From contig NZ_QAOV01000003.1 in the NCBI RefSeq assembly GCF_003050925.1, positions 186,001-250,000 on the forward strand: a stretch of 64,000 nucleotides of DNA, given 5' to 3'. Positions 39,993 to 51,400 of this stretch are shown here, piece by piece (within the stretch, counting starts at the first letter, position 1; every line of letters begins with the position of its first letter). A model generated the notes under the pieces. It was not told where the DNA came from and did not search any database. It was given only the letters and a program-made list of their open reading frames with translations. This stretch comes from Pseudomonas sp. GV085. GTDB lineage: Bacteria; Pseudomonadota; Gammaproteobacteria; Pseudomonadales; Pseudomonadaceae. The translations under genes were made by a program, and so were the position numbers.

Positions 39993-40084
39993 CATCGCGA
40001 GCAGGCTCGCTCCCACATGGGGTTCGCGGCGTTCACAAATCCAGTGTGGGAGCGACGGTGCGACGATTCGACCTGCTCGCGATT
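39993..40084. repeat. Paired REP elements in the operon gap
   Basis: Left arm ATCGCGAGCAGGCTCGCTCC to 40017; the right arm starts TGTGGGAGCGAC near 40045 and is longer and degenerate (ends GACCTGCTCGCGAT at 40084). It fills the 146-base gap between the ligase and glycosyltransferase genes. Confidence 0.75.
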
Positions 40085-40106
40085 GAGTGCGCAGCACTCA
40101 CCCAGC

Positions 40107-41786
40107 TTATGCATGTGCAGCCTCCAGCAAGATCCGCCCGCTGGAGCAAGTGGCGGTTTCGTTGCGATAGGCGAAATACAATTTGCCGCGCACCGGGTCG
40201 AAGCGCAGGTGCAGCTGGATTTCATCGCCCGGGCGCACCAGTTGCTGGAACTTCAAGACTTCCATGCCGGCGAATTTTTTCGGCAGGTTCATCAGTTGCT
40301 GGCCCAGACTCAGCGCCCAGTCCACCTGCACCACGCCAGGCAACACCGGCGCCGTGGGGAAATGACCGCTGAAATAGGCCAGGTCCGGTGGCACGGCCAG
40401 TTGCAGGCTCCATTCGCCATTGCTTTCGACTTGCTCCAGGAGCTCCGGGGTTTTGGGGCGCGGTGTCAGCAGCAGGGCGTCGACGTCGGCCTGGGGCAGT
40501 TTGCCTTGAGTGTTCAGCGGCAGTTGTCGCAGCAGGCGCCAGCGTCTTGGCAGGGCCAGGGCTTCGCAGTGTTGGCTCAGGTGTTCGCGCAATTGCTCGG
40601 TGAGGCTGCGTCGACCCTGATTGCGCAGCACATGCAAGCCGGCCTCGCTCAGCACCAGCAACGCCCCCAGGGAGGCGCGGTTTTCCTGAACGACGCCGAG
40701 CCGCGCTTCGACGACCCATTCATGGGCCATCAGCGCCTGTTCCAGCATCGGCAGCGAGATGCGTTTTTCTTCCAGCTTGACGATCCGGTCCAGCCGCCCA
40801 AGCAACTCGAAGCGACCGTCGACAGAGATACGCGCGGCATCGGCAGTGTGTTCGACATGGCCATTGGGCAAATACGGCGAAGCGATCAGCAGCGCACCCT
40901 CACTGTCCTGGGTCAGCGTGACATCGGCAAAGGGCTGCCAGAGTTGCGCGCCCTGACGCCAGGCGATGCCGCCGGTTTCCGAACTGCCGAAGATCTCCGT
41001 TGGCCATTGCCCCAGACGCTCATGCAAGCTCTGTGCGGCCTCGACCGGCAAGGCACCGCCGGAGGAAAAAAACCGGCGCACTGAACTCAAGGCAGGCCAG
41101 TCGAGGTTGTCGCCCATGCGCTTGAGCAACGCCGGGCTGGCCACCCAGGCGAAGGCCGGGTACTCGCGGCTGGCGCGTTGCAGGTCTTCTGGAAAGGCCA
41201 ACTGCCGACGTACGAACGGGCGCCCGGCGCACAGCGGCCACAGCACCCGAAACAGCAGACCGTAGATGTGCTGGGTGGCGACGCTGCCAATGATGCACGC
41301 CGGGCCCAGGTCGGCGCCCCACAGCTGTTCCAGGGCTTCGACTTCATTGGCCAGTTGGCGCAGGTTTTTTTCGATGCGTTTGGGTTCGCCACTGGAGCCG
41401 GATGTGCACAGGCTCAGCCAACAGTTATCCAGGTCCAGCGGCGCCGCACCCAGTGGCGGATGACTGAACTCGCTCAGGTGCGCATCGTCGGGCTGGTCGC
41501 TCAACCACAGATCGACTTCACCTGACCAGCGATGGCGGGTCTGGGGTTGCAGGTCGGACGGCAGCAACACACTGACCCCGGCACGCCAGGCGCCAAGCAA
41601 CGCGATCGCCAGATCGGCGGCATCCTCCAGGTGCACGGCCATCTGCCGGACACCCCGGGCTTGCAGGCCGGCGGCCAGGTGCAGCGCCTGTTCGCTCAGC
41701 CGGGCGTGGTCCAGTGCCGGAGCGGTCGTGATGGCGCGCTCCGGCTGAGCCTTGAGCAGCAGGTGCTCAAGTTTTATCCAATTCAT
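40107..41786 (-). CDS. Acyl-adenylating ligase fused to a hotdog dehydratase-like domain (ApeH/ApeI-like)
   Basis: 559-residue two-domain enzyme. The AMP-binding ligase (about 1-450) has [15 protein letters not shown] (P-loop), [11 protein letters not shown] and [15 protein letters not shown] (hinge). It would activate an aromatic acid or acyl chain for loading on an ACP. The last ~95 residues form a FabZ-like hotdog with [20 protein letters not shown], the catalytic His region. In E. coli the ligase (ApeH) and dehydratase (ApeI) are separate proteins. ATG 41786 overlaps the membrane protein stop by four bases; a start at 41819 would extend into that gene. Confidence 0.85.
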   Translation of the reverse strand: MNWIKLEHLLLKAQPERAITTAPALDHARLSEQALHLAAGLQARGVRQMAVHLEDAADLAIALLGAWRAGVSVLLPSDLQPQTRHRWSGEVDLWLSDQPDDAHLSEFSHPPLGAAPLDLDNCWLSLCTSGSSGEPKRIEKNLRQLANEVEALEQLWGADLGPACIIGSVATQHIYGLLFRVLWPLCAGRPFVRRQLAFPEDLQRASREYPAFAWVASPALLKRMGDNLDWPALSSVRRFFSSGGALPVEAAQSLHERLGQWPTEIFGSSETGGIAWRQGAQLWQPFADVTLTQDSEGALLIASPYLPNGHVEHTADAARISVDGRFELLGRLDRIVKLEEKRISLPMLEQALMAHEWVVEARLGVVQENRASLGALLVLSEAGLHVLRNQGRRSLTEQLREHLSQHCEALALPRRWRLLRQLPLNTQGKLPQADVDALLLTPRPKTPELLEQVESNGEWSLQLAVPPDLAYFSGHFPTAPVLPGVVQVDWALSLGQQLMNLPKKFAGMEVLKFQQLVRPGDEIQLHLRFDPVRGKLYFAYRNETATCSSGRILLEAAHA

Positions 41787-42328
41787 GGGCGGCCTCGTAC
41801 CCTTTGTCGTATGAGCCATTCAATGGCAAACATCAGGCCTATCAATCCGTAGGAAATCAGGCCGGTGTACAGCGTCCACCAGCTCAGCGGCGCCCAGAGG
41901 GTCAGGGCGGCGGCGCACACACCGTTGCAAAGAAAAAAAACGCTCCAGGCGATGGTTACCTGACGGGTATAGCGAATGCCCTCGGCCGGCAATTGCGGTT
42001 CGCGTACCCGGGCCAGGCGTTCAACGATCGGTGGGCCGAATGTCAGGCTCGATCCGAACAGCACCAGCATGAAGCTGCTGATCAACACCGGATACCAGCG
42101 CAACAGCGCCGGGCTGTCGAACAGTGCCAGCAACAGACAGAACACAATGGCCACCGTGGCCATCCACAGGCTGCCAGGCCGTCGTGTGCCGGTCAGCGCC
42201 CGGGCCAGCCACAGTCCGCCCAGCAGCAGGCCGAACTGCCACGGGGCGAAATGTTCCATGCCGAAATACACCGCAAAGGGATACAAAAGGCCTGCCAGCA
42301 GCAGGCCGAGGCCAATCAGTCGATTCAT
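41783..42328 (-). CDS. Small polytopic membrane protein, COG4648 type (ApeG-like)
   Basis: 181-residue protein with about five or six membrane segments (LIGLGLLLAGLLYPFAVYFG, FLLALFDSPALL, WYPVLISSFMLVLFGSSLTF). Homologues sit next to acyl-adenylating ligases in aryl polyene clusters; function unknown. Overlaps the ACP gene and the ligase gene by four bases each. Confidence 0.82.
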   Translation of the reverse strand: MNRLIGLGLLLAGLLYPFAVYFGMEHFAPWQFGLLLGGLWLARALTGTRRPGSLWMATVAIVFCLLLALFDSPALLRWYPVLISSFMLVLFGSSLTFGPPIVERLARVREPQLPAEGIRYTRQVTIAWSVFFLCNGVCAAALTLWAPLSWWTLYTGLISYGLIGLMFAIEWLIRQRVRGRP

Positions 42329-42579
42329 GCGGCCGGTTGAACCAGACGGTAGACCGCCTCGACCACGTCACTGACGGTTCGCACCGATTTGAATTCTTCG
42401 GCGGCGATTTTCTTGCCGGTCTGACGTTTGATGTGATCAATCAGGTCGACCGCGTCGATGCTGTCGATTTCCAGGTCCTGATACAGGTTGGAGTCCAGGC
42501 TCACACGCTCAGGGTCCAGCTCGAAAAGCTCAACCAAGGCATCGCGCAGGGTGTTGAAAATGTCGTCACGAGTTTGCAT
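42325..42579 (-). CDS. Acyl carrier protein (ApeF-like)
   Basis: 84-residue ACP with the phosphopantetheine serine in LEIDSIDAVDLIDHI. Acidic, four-helix type. Second of two tandem ACP genes; starts ten bases after the first one. Confidence 0.92.
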   Translation of the reverse strand: MQTRDDIFNTLRDALVELFELDPERVSLDSNLYQDLEIDSIDAVDLIDHIKRQTGKKIAAEEFKSVRTVSDVVEAVYRLVQPAA

Positions 42580-42588
42580 GGTCCGGTC

Positions 42589-42849
42589 TCAAGCTGCCTG
42601 TTTTGCGGTGACGAACGCCGCAAGGCTCGCCACGTTACTGAAGTGATTACGTGTGTCCTTGGCATCGGCGTCGATCTTGATGCCGTACTTTTTCTGGATG
42701 GCCAGGCCCAGTTCCAGGGCGTCCACCGAGTCCAGGCCCAGGCCTTCGCCGAACAAGGTTTGCTCATTACCGATGTCGTCGGCACTGATGTCTTCCAGGC
42801 CAAGGGCGTCGATGATAAGCATTTTGATATCACGGTGCAGATCGCTCAT
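42589..42849 (-). CDS. Acyl carrier protein (ApeE-like)
   Basis: 86-residue ACP with the attachment serine in LGLDSVDALELGLAI. In studied aryl polyene systems the two ACPs have separate roles in starter loading and elongation. Overlaps the acyltransferase gene by 20 bases. Confidence 0.92.
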   Translation of the reverse strand: MSDLHRDIKMLIIDALGLEDISADDIGNEQTLFGEGLGLDSVDALELGLAIQKKYGIKIDADAKDTRNHFSNVASLAAFVTAKQAA

Positions 42850-43639
42850 CTTCGGCGAGCTCCTTAATAAAGTAAGAATGTAGATAATCGTTGAGCTTGC
42901 GCGAGGCTTGCGGAGCCGGCCCCTGCGTGGCGAAAGTCTGTGGGTCTATATCGGCCCCGACCCGGAAACTGAAGTGCACGCGCCGCTTGGGGATGCGATA
43001 CCAGGGCTCGGCCTTGGTCAATGTGGTCGGGTTGACCTTGATAATGACCGGGGTGAGGATTTTCGCACCCCGCAGGGCGATTGCCGCGCCTCCCCGATGA
43101 AAGGCCGGCGCCTGGCCGGGCCGGGTGCGCGTCCCTTCGGGGAAAATGATCAGGGTCTGGCCGTCTTTCAATGCGTCGGCGGCCGCGTCGAGCATGTCCA
43201 TGCTGCCGTCGTTGCTGATGTATTCGGTGCAGCGCAGCGGTCCGCGGGTGAAAGGGTTTTCCCAGAGGCTTTGCTTGACCACGCAGTTGGCGTGACGCAC
43301 CAGGCCGATCAAAAACACCACGTCGATCAGCGATGGGTGATTGGCGATGATCATTTGCCCGGGACGACCGAGTTTTTCCGCGCCTTCAATGTTGTAGGTC
43401 AGTACGCCGGTGCGGGCCATGAAACGCACGAAAATCCAGAAACAGCGGCTGACCGTTTGCCGGGCCCGCAGCCGATGGGTCCGGGCGTCGCCCGGCAGGC
43501 AGTTCAGCACAGGGAAAATCACCAGGCGCAGGCACAGCCCGCCCAGCCCGAACAGGGCAAAGCTCGCGGCGGTGGCCAGCAAGCGCCAGTAATAGGCGTC
43601 GCGGTTTTTCTCGGTCACGGGTTGCGTTGCCAGGTCCAT
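42830..43639 (-). CDS. 1-acyl-sn-glycerol-3-phosphate acyltransferase-like protein (ApeD-like)
   Basis: 269-residue PlsC-family membrane acyltransferase. NHPSLID gives the catalytic HxxxxD motif and FPEGTRTRPG the acceptor-binding motif. Two hydrophobic segments lie in the first 60 residues. The acceptor in this pathway is unknown. Overlaps the chain-length factor gene by 25 bases. Confidence 0.87.
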   Translation of the reverse strand: MDLATQPVTEKNRDAYYWRLLATAASFALFGLGGLCLRLVIFPVLNCLPGDARTHRLRARQTVSRCFWIFVRFMARTGVLTYNIEGAEKLGRPGQMIIANHPSLIDVVFLIGLVRHANCVVKQSLWENPFTRGPLRCTEYISNDGSMDMLDAAADALKDGQTLIIFPEGTRTRPGQAPAFHRGGAAIALRGAKILTPVIIKVNPTTLTKAEPWYRIPKRRVHFSFRVGADIDPQTFATQGPAPQASRKLNDYLHSYFIKELAEDERSAP

Positions 43640-44340
43640 ACACGATTTTTCCAGGCATGTTGGCAGGTGGTTTGCTGGCCGAGCAGCATACGCAACAGAT
43701 TCAGCGCGTGTGGCCAGCAGGGGTTGGACAACGCATCCGAGGGGCTGTTCAGGGACAACCGCCAGTCGGTACCGGGTGTGATCAGCAGGCCGACGGCATA
43801 AGGGAACGGCACGTCGTCGATCCAGGTCGAGTAAGCCTCGGGCGGCCGCTCTTCGGTGACCACCAGCAGTACCGCGCCAGCGCCTTCCGCCAGCAGCGCG
43901 GCAGCTTCGAGCATGCCATGTTCCAGGCCATCGCCTGTGGCAGCCAGGGCGGTCATTTCGCTGGTTTCACCGCGCATGATCGACCACAAGCCAATGATCG
44001 CGTTATGCACCGACAAGCTGAACCGGGTCGGTGACAGCGGCTGATCGGCGGCCAGATCACTGAGAATGTCGACGGTGCGGGGCGTTTCGCCGTGACGGGA
44101 AACAAAGACCAATGGCAGATCCTGCCGACCTTCGGCCAATGGCCAGCCAACACTGAAGGCCATCCGCGCCAGGCGACTGAGCCGGCGGCGCTGCATGGCC
44201 GGCAGAAAAGAAACGTCGGGAGCGGCATCGCTGTCCGGCAGCACGACCGGTTGTCGGCTCCAGGCCTGCCAATCGCTCACGCTTTCAAGCCCCGGGGCCC
44301 AGGCGCGCCATTGGGCGATGTTGAAGTTGATCACAGACAT
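43615..44340 (-). CDS. Beta-ketoacyl synthase-like chain-length factor (ApeC-like)
   Basis: 241-residue protein of the short ketosynthase-like family (Ketoacyl-synt_2). It contains FSLSVHNAIIGLWSIMRG and ALAATGDGLEHGMLEAA; the thiolase-type active-site Cys is not seen, as expected for a chain-length factor paired with a full ketosynthase. First gene of the 20-gene operon; GAGGG stands about ten bases before the ATG. Confidence 0.86.
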   Translation of the reverse strand: MSVINFNIAQWRAWAPGLESVSDWQAWSRQPVVLPDSDAAPDVSFLPAMQRRRLSRLARMAFSVGWPLAEGRQDLPLVFVSRHGETPRTVDILSDLAADQPLSPTRFSLSVHNAIIGLWSIMRGETSEMTALAATGDGLEHGMLEAAALLAEGAGAVLLVVTEERPPEAYSTWIDDVPFPYAVGLLITPGTDWRLSLNSPSDALSNPCWPHALNLLRMLLGQQTTCQHAWKNRVWTWQRNP

Positions 44341-44451
44341 TCATCCCACCCTCACGGGCTTACTTGACGCGGGGGAGTTGCCGAGAGCCGAGACTCACCC
44401 TGCGTGGCGTTTGGCGCCGAGTGGCGCGCATTATCCCGGTGCCGGGAACGT

Positions 44452-44480
44452 GTAGCAAATGCTGGTTACATTTTGCTCAA
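44452..44480 (-). promoter_or_regulatory. Candidate promoter of the aryl polyene operon
   Basis: On the minus strand TTGAGC (44480-44475) and TGCTAC (44457-44452) are 17 bases apart, 112 bases upstream of the first operon gene. The -10 match is modest. The rest of the 356-base divergent gap (44341-44696) shows an A/T-rich stretch at 44500-44545 but no clear operator. Confidence 0.3.
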
Positions 44481-44696
44481 TAAGATGAAGCGGCTGACTC
44501 GAAAAAATTGAACGATTGGTAATTATTCACAAGGTTTTTGCTCCGTCTGTCGGTTCTGGCGTCCAATCACTGAGCCGTTCAGGGCTTTTCAAGCAAGAGA
44601 AGGCAACTGACTGTGTAGTCCCTGTGCCGACAAGGTAGCGAAGCAACGCGGTGGACCACTACACTCGGTCATTCTTTGATACACGGAGGTTTTGAC

Positions 44697-45467
44697 ATGC
44701 GGCGCGTGGTGTTCAATCAGAAAGGTGGCGTTGGCAAATCCAGCATCGCCTGCAATCTGGCGGCGGTCAGTGCCAGCGAGGGTTTTCGCACCTTGTTGGT
44801 GGATCTCGATGCCCAGGCCAACTCCACTCAGTACCTGACGGGGCTCACCGGTAGCGATATCCCGATGGGCATCGCCGATTTCTTCAAGCAGACGCTGTCT
44901 TCCGGGCCGTTCTCCAAAAAGAATCAGGTCGACATCTACGAAACCCCGTTCGATAACCTCCATGTCATTACCGCCACCGCCGAGCTGGCGGACTTGCAGC
45001 CAAAGCTTGAGGCCAAGCACAAGATCAACAAGCTGCGTAAGTTGCTCGAAGAGCTGAGCGAAGACTACGACCGGATTTACCTCGATACTCCGCCAGCGCT
45101 GAATTTCTACGCGGTTTCAGCGTTGATTGCCGCCGATCGTGTGCTGATTCCCTTCGATTGCGACAGTTTTTCACGTCAGGCACTGTACGGCCTGATGGCG
45201 GAAATAGAAGAGTTGAAGGACGACCATAACGAAGGCCTGGAAGTCGAAGGCATCGTCGTCAACCAGTTCCAGGCCCGCGCCAGCCTGCCCCAGCAAATCC
45301 TCGACGAACTGATCGCCGAAGGCCTGCCGGTGTTGCCGGTGTACCTGGCCAGCTCGGTACGCATGCGCGAATCCCACCAGGCCAACACGCCGCTGATCCA
45401 TCTCGATCCGCGGCACAAGCTGACCCAGCAGTTCGTCGAGCTGCACAACTTGCTGGAAAACGCCTGA
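44697..45467 (+). CDS. Orphan ParA-family ATPase
   Basis: 256-residue ParA/MinD-type ATPase with a deviant Walker A KGGVGKSS (residues 9-16) and YLDTPPALN as Walker A' region. ParA proteins position plasmids, chromosomes or large complexes on the nucleoid. There is no ParB gene or parS-like repeats next to it, and the chromosomal parAB locus is elsewhere in Pseudomonas, so this may serve another cargo. GGAGG lies seven bases before ATG 44697. Confidence 0.88.
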   Translation: MRRVVFNQKGGVGKSSIACNLAAVSASEGFRTLLVDLDAQANSTQYLTGLTGSDIPMGIADFFKQTLSSGPFSKKNQVDIYETPFDNLHVITATAELADLQPKLEAKHKINKLRKLLEELSEDYDRIYLDTPPALNFYAVSALIAADRVLIPFDCDSFSRQALYGLMAEIEELKDDHNEGLEVEGIVVNQFQARASLPQQILDELIAEGLPVLPVYLASSVRMRESHQANTPLIHLDPRHKLTQQFVELHNLLENA

Positions 45468-45473
45468 AGATCA

Positions 45474-45550
45474 AAAGATCGCAGCCTGCGGCGGCTCCTA
45501 CAAGGACATCAGCGCCCGATCTGTAGGAGCTGCCGCAGGCTGCGATCTTT
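45474..45550. repeat. Paired REP palindrome (GTAGGAGCTGCCGCAGGCTGCGATC type)
   Basis: Arms AAAGATCGCAGCCTGCGGC.. (from 45474) and TGTAGGAGCTGCCGCAGGCT.. to 45550 are near-perfect inverted copies. A third core subtype in this window. Flanked by convergent parA-like and trxC genes, it may also terminate transcription (AAAAGATC / GATCTTT). Confidence 0.88.
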
Positions 45551-45560
45551 CCCGGCTGTC

Positions 45561-45995
45561 TCAGATCCCCTGGCTACGCAACCAGCTCATCAGTTGCGGT
45601 AACGGGAAGGCCCCGCTCTGTCGGGCGACTTCCTGGCCATTCTTGAACAGGATCAGGCTCGGAATCGAGCGAATCCCCAATTGCGCCGACAACTGCTGGT
45701 TCGCCTCGCTGTCCAGTTTGGCCAATCGGCACTTGCCCGCCAGTTGCCCGGCGGCCTGCTCGAACACCGGTGCAAACGACTTGCACGGCCCGCACCAGTC
45801 CGCCCATACATCCACCAGCAGCGGCAGATCGCCCTTGATCTGGCTGGCGTAGTCGCCTTGCTTCAATTCAAACGGCTTGTTCAGCAGGACTTCGGCCTTG
45901 CAGCGACCGCATTTTGGATGATCGTCGAGACGCTCGGCAGGGATGCGGTTGAGGCCGTTGCAGTGGGGGCAGGGGATGTGGAGTGGGTCGGTCAT
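45561..45995 (-). CDS. trxC: Thioredoxin 2
   Basis: 144-residue thioredoxin with an N-terminal zinc ribbon (CPHC at residues 9-12 and CGRC near 29-32) and the redox site WCGPC near residue 70. Cytoplasmic disulfide reductase with a role in oxidative stress. ATG 45995 (MTDPLHIPCPHC) fits the family; a longer start at 46025 adds ten residues. Confidence 0.94.
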   Translation of the reverse strand: MTDPLHIPCPHCNGLNRIPAERLDDHPKCGRCKAEVLLNKPFELKQGDYASQIKGDLPLLVDVWADWCGPCKSFAPVFEQAAGQLAGKCRLAKLDSEANQQLSAQLGIRSIPSLILFKNGQEVARQSGAFPLPQLMSWLRSQGI

Positions 45996-46122
45996 GAGCA
46001 AGATCCAATGGGAAGCTGATAACACCTAGTTGGAGACGTTTGCTCATGTTTTCAATCACGCAGTGCCCGCCGATGAAACTAGGCTGAGTCGTGCCGAGCC
46101 ATACCGCTGGTCTGCCAAGAAT

Positions 46123-46179
46123 TATCGCAACTTGCGATATTTTTGATCTATGATTAACTCACCATAGCAAAATGCGATA
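46123..46179 (+). promoter_or_regulatory. higBA operator/promoter region
   Basis: TATCGCAA-C-TTGCGATA (46123-46139) is a perfect eight-base inverted repeat. A second, imperfect copy, ATAGCA-AAA-TGCGAT, lies at 46164-46178, just before the start codon. TATGAT at 46149-46154 between them could be the -10 box. The pair is what one expects for HigA autorepression. Confidence 0.6.
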
Positions 46180-46189
46180 AGGATGTTGC

Positions 46190-46486
46190 ATGCATGTTCT
46201 CACCGAAAAAAGAGTACGTGAAGCCAAGGCCAAATGGCCAATGGCGGCCAACGCGCTGGATCATTGGTATCAATTAGCCAAAGGAAGCAAACCGCCGGAT
46301 TTTGCGGCGATGAGAGCTACATTCCCTGCTGTCGACAAGGTAGGTGAGTTTCATGTTTTCGATATTGGTGGCAACAAGTTGCGGCTGATAGCTTTTGTCA
46401 GATATCGATCGCAAAAGCTTTATATCAAGCATGTGCTGGATCACCGCGAATATGACCGTGGCAAATGGAAGGAGGAAAGAGCATGA
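46190..46486 (+). CDS. higB: Type II toxin HigB (RelE-superfamily mRNA interferase)
   Basis: 98-residue toxin of the HigB family, cutting mRNA on the ribosome. HVFDIGGNKLRLIAFVRYRS and KLYIKHVLDHREYDRG are the family core. The toxin precedes the antitoxin, the higBA order. The antitoxin gene overlaps it by four bases. Confidence 0.92.
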   Translation: MHVLTEKRVREAKAKWPMAANALDHWYQLAKGSKPPDFAAMRATFPAVDKVGEFHVFDIGGNKLRLIAFVRYRSQKLYIKHVLDHREYDRGKWKEERA

Positions 46487-46884
46487 GTGTCCTGATCAAA
46501 AGAGCTGCCGAGCACTGGGAATTCGTCTCACCGCTGCTTCGAAAGCCGAAAAGCGAAGATGACTATGACCTGCTGGCGCATGCGCTGGACGAGTTGCTTG
46601 AGATGACCGGCGATGATGAGTCCCACCCGCTGATGAGTCTGGTGGATATCATCGGTGACTGGATTGAGGAGTGGGATCATAAGCATCACCCGATGCCGAA
46701 ACCCAGCGGGGTCGAGGTTCTTGGCTACTTGATGCGTGAACACGGCCTGAGTCAGAGTGACCTGCCTGGCGTCGGCCCTCAGTCGGTCGTTTCGGAGATC
46801 CTGAGCGGCAAGCGCCAGCTCAACCTGCGACAGATCCGCTGGCTGGCCGAGCGCTTTAGTGTGTCGGCAGAGGTCTTTATCTGA
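46483..46884 (+). CDS. higA: Antitoxin HigA
   Basis: 133-residue antitoxin. The N-terminal part is helical and acidic (toxin binding); the C-terminal helix-turn-helix contains LGYLMREHGLSQSDL and SVVSEILSGKRQLNLRQI. It should neutralise HigB and bind the 46123-46179 operator. ATG 46483 has GGAGG nine bases upstream and overlaps the higB stop (ATGA). Confidence 0.92.
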   Translation: MSVLIKRAAEHWEFVSPLLRKPKSEDDYDLLAHALDELLEMTGDDESHPLMSLVDIIGDWIEEWDHKHHPMPKPSGVEVLGYLMREHGLSQSDLPGVGPQSVVSEILSGKRQLNLRQIRWLAERFSVSAEVFI

Positions 46885-46890
46885 CCCGCC

Positions 46891-48402
<1,512 letters not shown>

Positions 48403-51400
48403 TTAGTCGAGTTCGGCGGCGGGCGGCTCTTTCGGTGGCTTGCCGTCGACCAACGGCACGATGGTTTTCGCTTCCGGTTCGATTGGCACCATCTTGTATT
48501 CCTGGCCGTGCAGGTTCTTGAGGTAGACCTCCATCTGCCGGAACGAGATGTTGATGTGCTGCTTCTTGAACTCGCGGTTGATGAAGCGGTTGACCTCATC
48601 GAGTACCGGGTTGCGGTCACCGAGGTCGCGCACGTGCATGCGCAACTCGTGGTCGAGGGTACTTTCGCCGAAGTTCAGGAAATACACGTGCGGCTCCGGG
48701 TCTTTCAGCACGCGCGGGTTATCGCGCGCGGCCTTGAGCAGCAGCTCTTTCACCAGGTCCAGGTCCGAGCCGTAGTCGACGCCGAGCTTGAGGGTCACCC
48801 GGGTGATGGTGTCGGTCAGCGACCAGTTGATCAGTTGCCCGGTAATGAACGTCTTGTTCGGGACGATGATGTCCTTGCGATCGAAGTCGGTGATGGTCGT
48901 GGCACGGATGCGAATCTTGCTCACGGTGCCCGAGAGGTTGCCGATGGTGATGGTGTCACCGATCCGCACCGGGCGTTCGAACAGGATCATGATGCCGGAA
49001 ATGAAGTTGGCGAAGATCTCCTGCATGCCGAAACCGAGGCCGACCGACAGTGCCGCCACCAGCCATTGCAACTTGTCCCAGCTTACGCCGAGGGTCGACA
49101 GCGTCGAGACGAAACCGACGCCGGCAATCACGTACGAGAGCAACGTGGTGGTCGCGTAGGCGCTGCCCTGGGCCAGGTTGAGCTTGGACAGCACGAACAC
49201 TTCCAGCAGACCGGGCAGGTTGCGCGCCAGGGCGAAGGTGATACCGATGATGATCAGCGCGCCGAGCATGTCGCCGATGCTGATCGGCACCATGCTCATG
49301 TTGGCGCCGGTGCCGCTGGTGTATTCGTAGAGAGTGACATTGTCCAGGTACGAGAACACCGTGATCAGGTCGGCCCAGACCCAATACAGTGCCGCCATGA
49401 AGCCGCCGAGCAATGCCAGGCGGATCAGGCGCAGGGACTGTTCGTTGACCTTCTCGATGTCCATCGTCGGCTCTTCGATGATTGCTTCGCCGTCGGCGGT
49501 CTCTTTCGCTGCGTTACGTTTGGCCAGGGCGCGCTGATAAGCCAGGCGACGCGCCGCAACGCTGAGGCCTCGCACGAAGGTGGCTTCGATCACCAGCCAG
49601 AACATCAGCAGGTACAGGGTGTTGATCAGGCGGTCGCTGAGCTTCAGCGCGGTGTAGTAGTAGCCGAAGCACACCGCCACGAACAGCGCGACGGGCAGGG
49701 CGGTGAACAGGATCCCTACGAGCTTGCGGAACAGCGAGGCGTTCTCATGGGTCGGGCTGCTGATGAGCAAGCGGCTGAGCAGCAAGGTCATCAAGGCGTA
49801 GCAGGTGAGCACCACCGGCATGCCGATCACGTCATCGGCCAGCGCCGCCGGTTGCAGCTCGGCAACGGCGACGACGGTCACCAGTGCCATCACCACTATG
49901 CCGAGGCGGCGGACCCAGCTGCGCAGGAATTCCACCTGAGGCTTTTCCCAACGGAAATGCAGTTCTGCCACACCGCCCGGCGCGAGGATCCGGTAGGCGG
50001 TGTAGAACACCAGCCAGGCTCCGGCCATTTGCAGCAGCGCCGCGCCCATATTGGCGTTCTGCCCACGGGCGTCGATTCGCAGGGCCAGCCCGCACAAGGC
50101 GAGGCCCAGGGAAACCGGCATCGCCAGCAGAATATTGATCAGAATCGCCTGCGGCGTGTGCCACTGGCTATCGCGTTTGAAGTGACCGATGTCCTGGTGA
50201 ACCTTGTTCAGTCGCGCGTACAGATTCTTGCGCCGCCACAGCAATGCGCCGATCAGCAATGCCAGCGGCAGGAACAGCAACGGGCGCTGAGTCAGGCCGT
50301 CGGTCAGTTCGCTCAGGCTCGAAAGTACTGGTAGCGAGTCGAGTTGCCGCTCGAGGCGGTCCGGCACGCTGTGAATCCACTCCAGGTCCAGCGGCTTGTT
50401 GCTCGGGATCCAGAACATCTGCTCATCGAGCGTCGCCCGCAGGCTTTGCGCAGTGCTGAGCAATTGCTTCTGGTTCAGTTGCAGGGTGATGGATTCATTG
50501 AGCACCGCGCTCAGTTCGCGGTTCAGTCGCTCCAGCAGGTCGGCGCGGGTGGTGGCCAGCTCCATCAGGCTTTTGCGCAGTTGCGGCGTGACTTGCTCGG
50601 GCGGCTGGGTCGACAGCAGGTTTTCGACGTAGGTGGTCGGATTGCTCAGCAACTCTCGTTGCTGGCTGACTTCGAATTGGTACAGGCGAATGTCGGCGAT
50701 CTGGTCGGCCAGGTTGCGGTCGAGCCGCAGGCGCGGCAACGCCTGTTTCTGTTTGTAGAGAATCTTCGAGAGCAGCAGGCTGCCTTTGAGCACGTTGATT
50801 TGCTCGTCCAGGGCTGCATCGCTCTGGGTCAGGCTGTCCAGCTGTTGCTTGGTTTGCAGGTTTTGCTGGGTGACTTCGTTGAGGCGGTCGGTGCTTTTGA
50901 GCAGGTAGTCCGAAAGCTTCAGGTTGGTCGCGCTTTCGGTGGCCAGCAGGCTGCTGCCGCCGGCCTTCTGCGCTTCGATGGATTGCTGGGTGACCGTTTC
51001 CTGGGACAACGCCAGACGCTTCTGGTTGATCAGGGTTTGCAGTTCCTGGATTTCCCGATCCAGGCGGTCGGACCGCTCCGACAACAGGTCATGCTGGCTG
51101 TTGCCGAGGTCTTGCAATTGGGTATTGCCGGCCAGTTCCTGGCGCCGTAGCGGGATCAGGGCGTTCAGCGCTGCAAGCTCGGCATTGAGCTGGTCACGCT
51201 GCTCGGCGCTCAAGGCCTTGCCGCCGTCCTTGCCGTTCTTGAGGAGGGTGTTGATCTGCTGAATGCGCGTCTGGCTGCTGGAAATCTCCGCTTGAGCACG
51301 CTCGGGGCGGGTCTGGGCGGTGATGATCAGGCTGTTGGCATCGGCCAGGGCTTTTTGCAGGTCGCCTTGCTGGGTGGAACGCTCGGTGAGCAATTGTTCC

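Noticed and set aside
44341..44696. parS-like or iteron site near the orphan ParA gene
   Set aside because: No repeated or palindromic motif of the required type was seen in the gap.
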